Of a DNA stretch of 64,000 nt, positions 1 to 11,792 are shown in pieces. The DNA is taken from assembly GCA_964036195.1 (NCBI GenBank), contig OZ038452.1, positions 14,440,704 to 14,504,703 of the forward strand. The letters are read 5' to 3'. Under the pieces are notes generated by a model, which was not told the origin of the DNA, did not search any database, and worked only from the letters and a program-made list of their open reading frames with translations. A program made the translations under genes and the position numbers. The stretch comes from Sphaerolaimus hirsutus. Lineage: Eukaryota > Nematoda > Chromadorea > Monhysterida > Sphaerolaimidae. The first letter of the stretch is position 1, and each line of letters opens with the position of its first letter.

Positions 1-2115
1 GAAAGACGGCGTGAGATACATGGTGGGTTTTTTTCCTGGATGACTAGAATTAGTGACAGGTTGAGTCGTAAATATGACTGGTCGAGTATTTATATTAGGT
101 AGGTGAAGATTTTAGGTGAAGCTTCACATGGTGTCGGTATGCGGCACCGGCACTCCTTGTATGCGTACTTTTTGTCTGCGATGACGATACACACCTTAGA
201 CTACCAGATTCAACCGAAAGTGCTTCAGTCCCACTGCTCGTCCGCTTGATGGGACGAACGACGGGATAACTTTGCTACACGTTCCTATCAAGCGAAAAAG
301 TTATAATACTTTCAAAAATACCTGCATACCTATTTTTAAGTACTTCGAATACACATACCTAATAATAACATTTCGAAGAAAAACTACGATTCACTCCATC
401 ATTAGCAGATGCATTTATTTAATCGGATCCAAATAGCCGCTAGAAAACAAGCGGCCGCGTCGCGGGGTGGGCGGCGCAGCGCCGCGGCGGCCGCCGCGGC
501 GAACGACGGCAAAAACAAGCGGCGCAAAGTTTTTCAAGTGCGCCGCACTCAACGGGCCCGCTGCGCAGCACGGCACAGCGCACGGGAGAGGGGATTCCAG
601 CGCGCGGCAGCAAAGTGTCGTCGCTGCGAGACATAAACTTGCGTAATGACACGGCTTTCTATTCATGCCGCGCTGACAAGGATCTCAGATTGTGCGGCAC
701 TTTATCCCGAGGCGTCTCTTGCCGCGGTGCCATGGAAAAGTGGGCACTATTGCGGGCGCGCGGCCACGCGTCGTCGAGCGTCCATAAAGGATTGTAGGTT
801 TGATTGCGATGGTGAAAAACGAAGCGTACTTGCTTATGCTGAACTTGATCGGGGTTTAGCGTTAATATCTGGCCGAACGAACATAATGTATTTATGCACA
901 CGTACATACAACACACAGGAATGCTGGGGCGCGTGGGATGCAGCAAAGTGTCATGGGCACTTATAGTAAACACCTATGCAAAAAAACTACAAGCACCTGA
1001 AAATGAGCAAATAAATAAACGGCAATAACCGAGCTGATTGGTATTCCAGTGGCCATTGACATTTGGACAACTGATTACCGTGTACGTGTTTTCGCATAGT
1101 TTCGACCATACGCGCATAATGAAAATAGCAACGTTATATCAAACAAGAATATTCACCTGGCCATGGCATCGGGGCCAATCGAGATAAGCGAAAAGGTGAG
1201 CGGCGCGTGCGCAACCATTTCCGATGGTTATGTCTCGCTCACGCGGCGCCAAAACTGAGCGTGCAGCTCGCAGTGCCACTAGACATCAGGAGGAACGGTC
1301 GTAAAATGGATAAACATCCCGCTGCAACGACATTGCGCATGGGATGTCTCGCTCAGCCCGATGTCCAGCGCACCGGGGCCGCGCCGCCCGGTGCCGATTG
1401 CACGCCAATTAACCCAGCGGCGAGGCGATAGTTGCTTGAGATAATTGAGATTTGCCCGCTGGACCGAACGCTAATTCGAAGCGCACACCGCGTCCCGTTA
1501 AAGGTATCGAATGGGTCAGATCCGCAATTTCGCAATTAGGCGCGCCGAGCTACCGTAAATTGTCCCTAGGGGAACCGGAATCACAGACGCACCAGTCGAC
1601 GCTGGTCCAATCCCAATGTTTCCGATGGCCGCGCTGAAACAATCGGACGTACCGTACAACCGACACGAATATAATGACCGGTGGTCCGCGGTGCACCGCG
1701 CGGCGCTGTGCGCTGCGCGCGGCATTCTACCGCCAAGTACTTACATTTCGGTGTACAACTGTTCATTGAGCAGCAGCGACAATGTAAACGCTTGGGCGGC
1801 GCGGCGCGAATGGAACGAGCCGCGGCAATGAAGACGTATCTGCCTGCCGACCGACAGAAACATATGCATCGGATCGGTGCTTTGTGCGCCGATTGTCCTC
1901 GTTGTCTGTCACTAATGAGTAAAATCGCCGCCGAGAAACGTAGATCACCTGACTCGAACATCGAGTACAACTTGCCCTGTCATTGACAGCTGCTTCAAGT
2001 GTAGATAAAAGCGGGCTGAAGCTGGTGCTAGATTATCAACTTCAGGGGAGTAACCGCAAGCTGAATATCTGACTATACAAGTTCGCGTACTGCAAAGTAC
2101 AAACAGAGTACGTAC
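1..2115. other. No gene seen; GC-rich islands
   Basis: Two GC-rich patches (about 430-620 and 1680-1830, with CGCAGCACGGCACAGCGCA and GGCGCTGTGCGCTGCGCGC) could be promoters or repeat fragments. Open frames there are short and unlike any protein I know. Confidence 0.4.
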
Positions 2116-2123
2116 AACAAAAT

Positions 2124-2666
2124 CAGGATGTCAAAAAAAATTTACCGGAAACAAAACGGAAACGCAAACGGAAACGGAAAAATTTTAGCACTTGCTTGAA
2201 AACGGAAATGGAAATGGAAAAGTTTTTGAACTTGTCGGATAACGGAAAAATGAAAGGCCGGAAAACCGAAAAATGAAAGGCCAGAAAACGGAAAAATGAA
2301 ATTTGCATGGAAAACGGAAAAAAATTGCTGAAATTTGCTGAAAACAGAAAAAATTGCTGAAATTTTAATGGAAAACAGAAAAAATTCACATGATTGAAAA
2401 CCTGCATGCATGTTTACCAGTTTGGCTGAAATGGAAAACTGAAAGTTGAGCTGGAAAAAGGGAAAAAACAAAATTGAGCCATAAGACGGGAAAAAGGTGA
2501 AAACACTGAAAATTGAGCTGGAAGATGGAGAAAAGGAAATTGAAAATTGAAAATTTAATGGAAAACAGAAAATGAGCCGGAAAAACGGAAATGGGGAAAA
2601 AATTCAGCGGCTGGAAAACGGAAACGGAAAAATTTTGTCTGCGGTAAACGTAAAGTTGACACCCTA
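2124..2666. mobile_element. hAT-like MITE with GGAAAACGG-word interior, copy 1
   Basis: Ends CAGGATGTCAAA and TTGACACCCTA form inverted termini. The flanks AACAAAAT and AACACAAG are a decayed 8-bp duplication (6 of 8). The interior is a strongly purine-biased strand of degenerate GGAAAACGGAAA words. Confidence 0.8.
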
Positions 2667-2674
2667 AACACAAG

Positions 2675-3965
2675 TTCCACACCCGGCAAATCTGTACCTG
2701 AGTGAAGTGTCTTGTAGGAATGAATTTTTAAGCAACGCAAAATAACAGCATTTGCAGTAGAGAAGTGAATCACGCTTGTCGGGTTGAATGAAGCCGACCG
2801 CAATTGAAACACGCTTCAATTCATCCAGGTGCACACAATGCGTAGTAAATTTTGTGAGCCAAAACTGCCTTTTGGTTGCCCGTACCATCGTCGAATCAGC
2901 AATCAAAACAGAGGGGGCAAAACATTGCGCAAATTGTTGTGTAGCGAGGCTCTGGGGACCGCCGACTCTGTGGGAATTGTTGCATTGATGGCGCCAGGTT
3001 CGCCCACCAAACAATTCCATTCAACGCTAGCGCTTTATCTCTGACAAAAAATCAACGTGAGCAGTGCCGCGCCCGCGCGAGCAAACGGAGAACTGGCACC
3101 AATGCGACCAAGTTCGCACTATGCCCACTTTGCAAGTTGGACTGTTGACAAGTGGGGTAGCCGTGGTGGTTGAAAAGTGAGTAGTTAATACGCACTAAAT
3201 GGACTGAATGCTGTGCAAGGTATGTTACCTAGAATTACCTAGAATTAACCCACCCTTGTAATCATCCCCTCGAAATACCCCACTAAAATTCCATTAGTAA
3301 ACTAGTGTGTGCAGCACAAGATACCACAGTGTATTGCAAGGAAAAATACAGACAGTCTTTGTTTTTTTTCAGATGGGTCGTGGTGAATCCAGTGTTAAAG
3401 TGGTAAAAAAATTTAAATTTATCGATTTAAAAATGGTTCTTCACAGTAAATACATACGGTCATTACTTTCAGCTGTAAAAGCTTTAAAATGGATTTATAA
3501 TGTTAGTATGAATTTCAAACTTCAGTTGTCATCTTATTCAGAATCACATGTAAACTTCGATATAGGTATCCAATTATGATATCCAAATATATCCAATATC
3601 AAAATATATACCTATACAATGCCCTCTTTACCATAATTGTCAACCGTCACAGTCACCGTCACACTTGTAAAGCGTCGTGGAGACATACGTTTGCAAGCAC
3701 TCAAAAGTAAAAGTTCGGACGAGCGTCCCACGGCGGGCACTTTGTGATGTCATGACGTAAATTGATGCTGTTGACCACAAGTTTCAAGCAGACCTTTGGG
3801 ATAGGATATCCTTCAAAACGACTACCACCAATCTGAGAGAAACATGACATGCCGGCTTATTTTACACGAGAGACCTCACACAGTTGGCTAGCGGATGAAG
3901 TATTGTTAGGAGAATGGCCTGTAGCGGCAACTGTGAGTGGAGTCTATTCCATTTTGATCATGTGA
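2675..3965. other. No gene seen
   Basis: Holds only a decayed TACCGTATT-family fragment near 3,222-3,300 (GAATTAACCCACCC, CCTCGAAATACCCC). The remainder shows neither splice-flanked coding sequence nor repeats that I can define. Confidence 0.4.
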
Positions 3966-3973
3966 CAGTGGGC

Positions 3974-4081
3974 TAGGGTTGGGACCGACCCGACCCGACC
4001 CGACCCGAAACCGATACCCGCACACTTTATGGAACCGAAACCCGATACCCGAACCCGAAAATTTTGAAATTCCCAACCCTA
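3974..4081. mobile_element. CCCGACCCGAAACC-word hAT-like MITE
   Basis: Ends TAGGGTTGGGACC and TTCCCAACCCTA; flanks CAGTGGGC and CACTGGGC (7 of 8). Only 108 bp long. Confidence 0.85.
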
Positions 4082-4325
4082 CACTGGGCATCAGTGGCTA
4101 AACTCAAAGGTGGCGGTTTGTTCAAAAAAAGGGGGTTGAGGCAAGTGACTATCATGTAACCACTTGATAAGAGTTTTCACGATAAAAATAAATGCTCCTG
4201 CGTTCAGGCTCGTAAATAATCCTTCATTGATGAAACCCTTCATTGTGCATACTTGCAACAACAGTAACCGGCTGTAAACTACTGTATAAGTCAATTTAGA
4301 AAGTTACCAATTAGCGAGTTGTAAC

Positions 4326-4948
4326 TACCGTATTACCTCGAAATGCCCCCAGGGGATTTATTATTTCGCCAGCAAATTTTCAGGGGGGTTTAATTCGAGG
4401 CGGGCTAATTCGAGGAGGTCTATTATTTCGCTAGAAATTTTGTGAAATTCCACATACTCACATGTAAAAACATCAAACAATTAAATACATAGATGAACAT
4501 GCGTTTATAAGACTCTAGACTTGTAAATATAAGTATGTAGACGGTACATATAAACACTGTTCTCACATAACACAGTCATTGTTTTTAACGTGTGTTCTGC
4601 ATTGCCCGGATGACAAACCGCAGCTTTAGTCATTTATGTTCTCTATACACTAAATTGGCTGGGGGGGGTATTTTGAGGGGGGTTTATCAGCCCATAGAGT
4701 CCATTTTGAGGTGGGTATTTCGAGGAAACACGGTTCGCATAAACCCTGTCCTCACGTCACCCAGTCATTGGTTTCAACGTGTGTTCTGCATGATACGGAT
4801 CACAAACCGCGGTATTTGCCGTGTACATTCTCTCTACCTCAATTTGGGTGGGGGTAATTCGAGGGGGGGTTATTATTTCCCCAGCCAAAATTTAGGGGGG
4901 TATTTCGAGCGGGTTAATTCAAGGGGGGTTATTCGAGGTAATACGGTA
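4326..4948. mobile_element. TACCGTATT-family element, double copy
   Basis: Starts TACCGTATTACCTCGAAAT and ends TCGAGGTAATACGGTA. The interior is words of the type TTCGAGGGGGGTTTATT around two AACCCTGTCCTCACGTCAC-type cores, as if two elements were fused. Confidence 0.85.
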
Positions 4949-5548
4949 GGAGAAAGTCAAGTAACAGGTGAATTTATATTTATGTGGCAAATAAATCTGT
5001 AAGCAAGATTGTAGTCACTTTATTTATGGGAAGCGACGAAACCGTTTTCATCTACGGAGGGTCACATCACCGCACTGTATATAGGTATACAGGTACACCT
5101 ATGTATTTGAAGCGGTTAGCTTACAAACAACGCAAATTCAACAGCTACCATCAAACTACCACTTCAAGCATCTCATCAAAACCGAAAAGCCCAATACAAC
5201 ACATCCGAGCACCACTTTCAGTTGACTGAAACATAGTTGTTAATGCGTAATGTACTTTTACTCAAAAAGTACGCACACTCGAGTAGGTACAAAGTACCTA
5301 GATATGCATACACAGACTTTGAAAAACTCGCATTTACGTTTACTTTTTGAGAGTACTCGAGAACAGTAGAGTAATTTTTCAGAGTCCAGAAGGAGCATTT
5401 TTCCATAACATTTTCCCAATTTTATTAAACGCTCACCATGAATTAACTACCTTTTGATAAATACATAATACTTCTTAATCAAAAGAACAAAACCTTTTGT
5501 TGTGCAGGGTAAATATTCATAATGCTCCCTTTTAAATTTTCCTGAAAG

Positions 5549-5978
5549 TACCGTATTACCTCGAATTATCCCCCCCTTGAATTAACCCCCCCCCCCTCGA
5601 AATACCCCCCTAAATTTCGGCTGAGGAAATAATAAACCCCCCTCGAAATACCCCCCCTAAAATTGAGTGTAATGTGAACGTACATGACAAATACCGCAGT
5701 TTGTGATCTGTACAAGGCAGAACACACCTAAAAACTGATGATAAAGTGACGTTAGGGTAGGGTTACTGTGTATATACAGTTTTAAATGCTTATAAACATG
5801 TATACATCCATGTAATTGCTTGTTTTTTCTACGTCTGACTGAGTATGGGGGATTTCAAAAATTTTCTGGCGAAATAATAGACCCCCCCCCTCGAATAAAC
5901 CCCCCCTCGGATTATCCCCCCTAAAATTTTGCTGGCGAAATAATAAACCCCCTGGGGGTATTTCGAGGTAATACAGTA
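5549..5978. mobile_element. TACCGTATT-family element
   Basis: TACCGTATTACCTCGAATTA to TCGAGGTAATACAGTA with CCCCCC-TCGAA words in each arm and a unique core around 5,660-5,860. Confidence 0.85.
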
Positions 5979-6175
5979 AATGTAATTTTACTAGCTTTTA
6001 CGCTTTTCTGAGAAAAAAATAGTTGAGTTTACGCTTTCTCGGGAAAAAGTACTTTTACGCTCGTTTACTCGTGAGTAAAAGTAAAAAATCTACTTAACGC
6101 TTTCTGTACTCGGGGGTGAGTAACAATAAAATACTTTACGCTTACGCATACTTTGAAAAAAGTTTGGTTATTTTA

Positions 6176-7029
6176 ACAACTGTGGACTGGAACTAGCAGG
6201 AATGAAACGGTCGATTGACGATTGTAGATGATCGGAACAGTTGCCGGCGGCGCGGCGGCATTTCGACGCCGACGCAAAGACAACATTATTACTGGCTAAT
6301 GGGCCGCCGCCTACCGTCTACAATGCGCGTCGATGTCAGCCGGTGATTTATTAGTGACAGTTCACAATTTCGTGTAGAACGAGCGCGGCCAAAACTTCGA
6401 CGTGGGCACAAGCGGGGTAAATGTGTACACGGTGGGATGGGAATGCGGAGATGCCACCCATAGAAAGCGCCAAGGCACAACTATGCACCCTGTCAAGTCG
6501 AGTGCGGCGTCAAAAACAGTTTCGGACGAATTTCCAAATCGCATGCGAAAAGCAAAGTTTCAAACATGGCGTCAGTATGTTACTCGAAGCTCACGGCAAG
6601 ACCAACTTTTCCTATTTTCTGTGGCGATTTGCACTTGAATGGTTGCGGGGTTGGTACCGCAGCAGCGAAATGGGTCATTTGAAATAAACGATGATTTCCA
6701 GCTGAAAGTCCACAACAATGCACTTGGAAGTTGGAAGACGGTCGGCTATTTAACGCTGGCAGATGTTTGCGGATAATAAAGGAATACAAGTTTATTTTTT
6801 AAACTGCACAGCTTTTCGCCATTTTTGGCGAGGCTAACAATGAACAACGAATGTCGAGTTGAGGTGGAAAGTATGTTCATGTTGCGTCCGAACGTCACTC
6901 ACATTAATCAAAGCTTAAGCCAATGTTCGTAAAAAATGAAATAATAGTAATGAAATTAAGTATCACACTCCGCGTGCACGCGCAAACGGCGACAAAGAAA
7001 AATTTTAAAAGTAAACTGAATATACCTAA
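6176..7029. other. No gene seen
   Basis: A mildly GC-rich patch at 6,240-6,330 and short open frames on both strands around 6,290-6,790 that resemble no family I know. Confidence 0.35.
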
Positions 7030-7245
7030 TATGGCAGCATACACGAGTTTACTAATGAAATTTGAAAAATTCAGTAAACTCATAAATCAGCGTTGAACGA
7101 TTTTGAATTGACACAACTGAGTTATTTGTACTCTCCGTCAACTGTAATAGACGAATATCTAATTCCAGTTTATTCAAGAGTTTACTAAATGTTTGGTTTA
7201 CCGGCAGCAAACAAGTGTGTGCAGCGCCAACGTAAATAAGTATAT
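7030..7245. mobile_element. ACACACTAG-type foldback
   Basis: GGCAGCATACACGAGTTTAC faces GTGTGTGCAGCGCC, with imperfect arms around a CGTCAACTGTAATAGACG centre. Confidence 0.7.
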
Positions 7246-7407
7246 AAAAAACGGCATGATGATGTGACACGAGCATGGTACTCAGTACAAATTAGGCTGT
7301 GTGCCAAGGGAAGTGAAATTGTCATTGCAGAAGATTGACTAGAAAAACTCATCACGCGGCCTGGTGGAAACAGCACCGCATAATACGGCAGCATGTATGT
7401 AATGAAC

Positions 7408-7648
7408 CTGGCGCCAGTTCCGCAAGTGAAGAACTGAGCAGTAAAATGGCAAAAACGGAGTGAAATGGCAAAAGCGAAATGAATTGAGAAGTAAAATGGC
7501 AGAAGCGAAGAGAAATACGTTATATTTATATTTTTTTACTTTGCTTTTGCAAATTTACTTGCCATTTCACTTCATTTTTGCCATTTCACTTGGCTTTTGC
7601 CATTTCACTTCTCATTTCTCCACTTGCGGAACTGGCACCTGGTTGCAC
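7408..7648. mobile_element. GGTGCCAGTTCCGCAAGTG foldback
   Basis: GGCGCCAGTTCCGCAAGTG to CACTTGCGGAACTGGCACC; arms of AAATGGCAAAAGCGAAATG words. The outer bases equal those of the intron-forming family. Further copies: 13115-13337, 18780-19010, 36840-37063. Confidence 0.85.
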
Positions 7649-8284
7649 TATCTAAATACAAGTAGATTTAAAAATAAACAGTTCGAAGATGTGTTCCATT
7701 TTTCACCCACACTTATGTAACATTTCGTTGGATTACCTATAGGCTGTTCGTTTATCCACAAGAGCCAAATTCTATGCCAAGGCTAGTGACGAGATAAAGA
7801 AAAAATCACAAATTTCACGTCAGTAGAAATATATTCGCGTTTAATTTTCGGTTACGTGGCATCCAATTTATATTTCCTGAGATTTTGAGATTCCTAATAT
7901 TATAGCTAGCAAAATAAAGAAATTGGCATCAGGCTTCAAGCACTCCGTCTGTGGTCAACGGACAGCTTATGAAACGAAACAATGTCTATTTATGGGGTGC
8001 TAAAATATTAATTTACCTACAATATCTCGCTCGGTAAATATTTACAATGTGTGTGACATAGTATTAAATTTTTCTAAATAATACACAAGTGAACGCATCA
8101 TTATTTTCCAGTAGTATTTAAACAAAGCCTCCCAAATGGAATACTCAAAATGGTATCTCATGTGGTTATGGAAAGTGCTTATCACAAATGTTTGAGAATC
8201 CTTTTGATAACTAAAATGTATTTACAAGCATCGATATCCATTATATTCATTATCAATCACTCCAGTGCAAAAAATGTGTTAAAA

Positions 8285-8508
8285 TGTGGCTGCACACACT
8301 AGTTTACTAACACAGGTAAACTCAATTTGGCTGCCCATAAATCAGCTTTGAACGTATTTGAGTTTACCAGAATACGTTTTTTAGATCCTCGTCAACTGTA
8401 GTTTACAGATATCTCATTTTGGTAAACTCAAATGCGTTCAAAGCGTATTTATGAGCACCCAAAATGAGTTTACTTCTGTTAGTAAACTAGTGTGTGCAGC
8501 GCCAATAC
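8285..8508. mobile_element. ACACACTAG-type foldback
   Basis: GGCTGCACACACTAGTTTAC to GTAAACTAGTGTGTGCAGCG; arms of about 100 bp with GGTAAACTCAAAT and TTTGAACG words around CGTCAACTGTAGTTTAC. Confidence 0.88.
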
Positions 8509-8604
8509 ACCATTGCCGAATGTCTTGAAAGGTTTGCATTTCTTGACATAATGTTCAACACATGCTGAAAGGGAACCCAAAGCTTTTTATCAGACAGTGA
8601 TAGA

Positions 8605-8815
8605 TATTAGGGGTATGCACTCTAAACTGCAAACTGTGTGCTGGTAAACTCATAAATCGCCTTTGAATGCATGTGAGTTTACCGAAATGAGGTATCTGTC
8701 AACAGCAGTTGATGGGGATCAAGAATAATACATTCCAGTAAACTCAAATGCGTTCAAAGCCGCTTTATGAGTTTACCAGCACACAGTTTGCAGTTTAGCG
8801 TGTGCACACCCAATA
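8605..8815. mobile_element. Foldback with CTGCAAACTGTGTGCTGG arms
   Basis: GTATGCACTCTAAACTGC pairs with GCAGTTTAGCGTGTGCAC; the inner part shares GGTAAACTCATAAAT with the 8,285 element. Confidence 0.8.
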
Positions 8816-8988
8816 AGTTGGCCAATTTACATTTGAATTTTTATAGCTTCCAATGGAAAGGTGTCATATCGAATATGTATCTGTCATTGTTAAACACAAA
8901 AAATCAGTAGTATTAGAAATTTCGGAAGCTTGTATAGCTTCGTCTCGAAGGCCCAAGACACTTGGCAATATGTGCATTTAACACAAAA

Positions 8989-9548
8989 TACAGGGTGGCC
9001 CACGTCAGCCGCACGGTTTCAATTGGCTCCCAACACGTCAATTTTGGATGGAAATGGCTGAAATTTGGTATGAGTGTAGATAAATGTACCCCATTTGTTA
9101 TGTTAAGATCACGGTTTCATATCACAATATTTCGTGTTGAACGTGAAGCACAGTTTCATATTCACATGTTGAAAACAGTCCCAATTAAGGTGGTCCTGTG
9201 GAGTCACGTTTTTTGCATATGATGTGATAAATGTGACACATCTGGTGATATGAATGTGTGCGCTTAACATACTAAATAGGGAACATTTATCTACTGCCAT
9301 GCCAAATTTGGGCTATTTTTATGAGGAATTGGTGATTTGGTAGACAATTGAAGCTCGTTCGACAGTTCAAACACGTACAAAACTGTGTTTCACGTTCCGA
9401 CATGAATTTTTGTTATGTGGAACCGTGCACTTAACACAACAAATGGGGTACATTTTTCTACTGACATACAAAATTTGAGCAGTGTTCATTCAAAAATGAT
9501 GTGTTGGGAGCCAATTGAAACCGTGCGCCTGACGTGGGCCACCCGGTA
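8989..9548. mobile_element. CAGGGTGGCCCACGT foldback
   Basis: CAGGGTGGCCCACGTCAG to CTGACGTGGGCCACCCGG with long imperfect arms (GGTTTCAATTGGCTCCCAAC). Flanking TA on both sides would fit a Tc1/mariner-type MITE. Confidence 0.75.
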
Positions 9549-9644
9549 CTTTAAGACTACATCACGTTGCCGCAGTGGACAGTGGCCCAGTGGACGCGAG
9601 ACGGAAGGAAATTGTTTGGAGTAAACCACTGCCTGTGCCGACAT

Positions 9645-10046
9645 TACCGTATTACCTCGAAATACCCCCATGAGGGTTTATTAATTCTCCGGCAAAATTT
9701 GAGGGAGTAAATTCGAGGGTGGGGCTTATTCGAGGGCGGTTATTATTTCGTCAGAATTTTCCGTAAGGATCGTAGTAAATTGTAGGCATTGTGTACCCAA
9801 AACAGGTGAAAAGTGTCCAAACAGGATATATTTGTGTTTATGTGTAGCTGCAATGCAAATTAGCAGTAATAAATAATAACATGTTCGTTGCATACATGAT
9901 ATACATCATTCCGAAGGGGGTATTATTATTTTTTATTATCCGGAGGGGGGTTTATTATTGCCCCAGGACATTTTGAGTGGGGGGGGGGGGGGGTTAATTC
10001 GAAGAGGGTTTATTAAAGGGGGGAAGGAATTCGAGGAAATACGATA
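9645..10046. mobile_element. TACCGTATT-family element with long G run
   Basis: TACCGTATTACCTCGAAAT to TCGAGGAAATACGATA. It carries a 15-base G run near 9,980. Confidence 0.82.
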
Positions 10047-10105
10047 TTTTACCAAAAATAAATACCTAGTAAAAAGTGCACTTGTTCTTGCTTCTTTATA
10101 TAAAT

Positions 10106-10735
10106 AAGTAAAGTCGGCAGACGTATCGCCCTACAAACATTTGCGTCAATCTCTCCAGTGGAGAGTGCATGACGTTTTTTTGCGTCGCAATATTTTAACG
10201 ATTGGTATGGATCGGGTCACGTATGAGAACTTGACCCTCATCCCAGTTACCAGTTGCGTATTATACAAATGAGAGTGAAATCTCAAAGTTAGCTGAAAAT
10301 CGTTAAAATTTGCTCCACTTTGTCAATTTCCACCTTCAGTATCGCTATTTTCATTTATATACATGGTTTTATAGCTAGTGTTAGCCTGTTTTATTAATAT
10401 TTTTAGCGGATTTTGAAATTTTGGCCAGCTGCCAATTTCTCTTCTGTTGGAACGGAGCCAACAAACAAAAAATAAAATAAAAACAACAACGGTAAAACGG
10501 TAGTTTTAAACTGTCAAATTCGTTCGCTTTCAACGAGCAACGTTGAAAATGTAGATAACTAGAGCGTGGCACGCACGCACGCGGCGAAACGTCCATTTTT
10601 TAAAAATATGATTTTCTTTTTTCAATTCCTCGCGTCCGCTTGGGACACAAGTTTTGTTGTTCGCTCTATTCACGAGCGAATTCTAACTCTCCGATTTTGT
10701 AGGGTGAAATGTCCGCCGACTTTAGGTGAGATAAA
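10106..10735. mobile_element. AAAGTCGGCAGACG element, copy 1
   Basis: TAAAGTCGGCAGACGTATCG to TGTCCGCCGACTTTA with CCCTACAAA/TTTGTAGGG inside the ends. About 630 bp; colinear with the copy at 37,312. Confidence 0.85.
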
Positions 10736-10739
10736 TACT

Positions 10740-11490
10740 TTTTTATGTATAACAAAAAGTAAATACCTACATTCGATAATAAATGCAGAATAGAACAATA
10801 TTCAAGAAAACGTTTTTGTTAAGGTAACCGCGAATTTGTTGAATGGCGCCGCGGTGCTGGCGTTTTGCGTGGCAAATATACTTTTTAGTGGATTTGCAAT
10901 TGCATGACTAATTCACCAGTTGCCATCCAAAAGGACCCGAAAATAATTTACATTAGATGCCAATTTATACGGATTCATTCTTACTCTAAACCCCACTTTT
11001 GCGCCATTTTCAAAATTGTTTTCTTTTATAGAAAAGTGAAGCAGATAAACTAACATTTTTTCCCACCTCTAGCATTATTGATTACGAATTTGACTGTTTA
11101 GTTCACAATCTGGATCAATTTCGGCGCCTTTTAAGGAAATTCAAGGAACAAAAAGCATCACAATGAACCAATCAGAAAAAGTTATACGAAACATCCGAGG
11201 AAACGCAAATGCTTGAATAACGACAAACACTTTGCCACTTTGCAAGGTGCGAAATTTATCCGCATTCCTAGTAGTGTTGATTGTAAAGTGCTAATGAAAA
11301 TACAATGCTAATGCGATGAAACCTTGTAAAACATAACCTAGAGGTGCATAACGTGTCCTAGAAGCATATGGGGCAGTAAATACATTGAAATGAAATTTAA
11401 TGGCAGCATCAGTAAAAGTTATTAAAACACTTGTGTCATATGTAAATGTGTAAGTATATACCGTATATATGTAAATATATATATCGTATC
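10740..11490. other. ERC downstream region, no gene seen
   Basis: AT-rich and without defined repeats. On the minus strand ATTAAA at 11,401-11,396 is a possible variant polyadenylation signal about 230 bp after the ERC stop. Confidence 0.35.
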
Positions 11491-11495
11491 CTATC

Positions 11496-11608
11496 TAGGG
11501 TGGGCAACGCGACTGTACCGTAAATCCTGAAAATTGCGTAAAAATAAACGGTTCGGTACAGTAATTTACCATATTTCACTGTAATTACGGTTCCGGTCGT
11601 TTGCCCAC
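11496..11608. mobile_element. TAGGGTGGGCAA-ended MITE
   Basis: Starts TAGGGTGGGCAACGCG and ends CGTTTGCCCACC; words CGGTACAGTAATTTACC and GTAATTACGGTTCCGG. The last bases and the duplication are missing. It sits just beyond the ERC stop codon and may be in the 3' UTR. Confidence 0.6.
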
Positions 11609-11630
11609 CGAAGCTGGAGCACCAAGGACA

Positions 11631-11792
11631 CTAGGCCCAGATGCCCTCGGCGTCGTCGTCGTTGTCGAGCTGGGCGCCGGCGCGCACGCCGCCCATGGAG
11701 TCCATGTGCCCGCTGCCCGGCCCCTCGGCCGCCGACACGCCGAAGGGGCCTTCGAGCGCCGCTTGCTGGCTCAGACGCGCCCGGTCCTCATT
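11631..11792 (-). CDS. ERC: ERC terminal exon with RIM-PDZ ligand
   Basis: The acceptor is AACCACCCAG and the reading frame closes with TAG. It encodes NEDRARLSQQAALEGPFG..., an acidic Asp run, and the C-terminal residues EGIWA. In vertebrate CAST/ERC2 the terminal Ile-Trp-Ala binds the PDZ domain of RIM1. Drosophila Bruchpilot, as I know it, has a long replaced C terminus without this motif, so this gene is of the ancestral type. Confidence 0.94.
   Translation of the reverse strand, partial: NEDRARLSQQAALEGPFGVSAAEGPGSGHMDSMGGVRAGAQLDNDDDAEGIWA

Noticed and set aside
2124..2666. Phe-rich reading frames in the GGAAAACGG elements
   Set aside because: The frames come from the TTTTCCGTTT word on the pyrimidine strand. 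All copies have different breaks and no conserved start.
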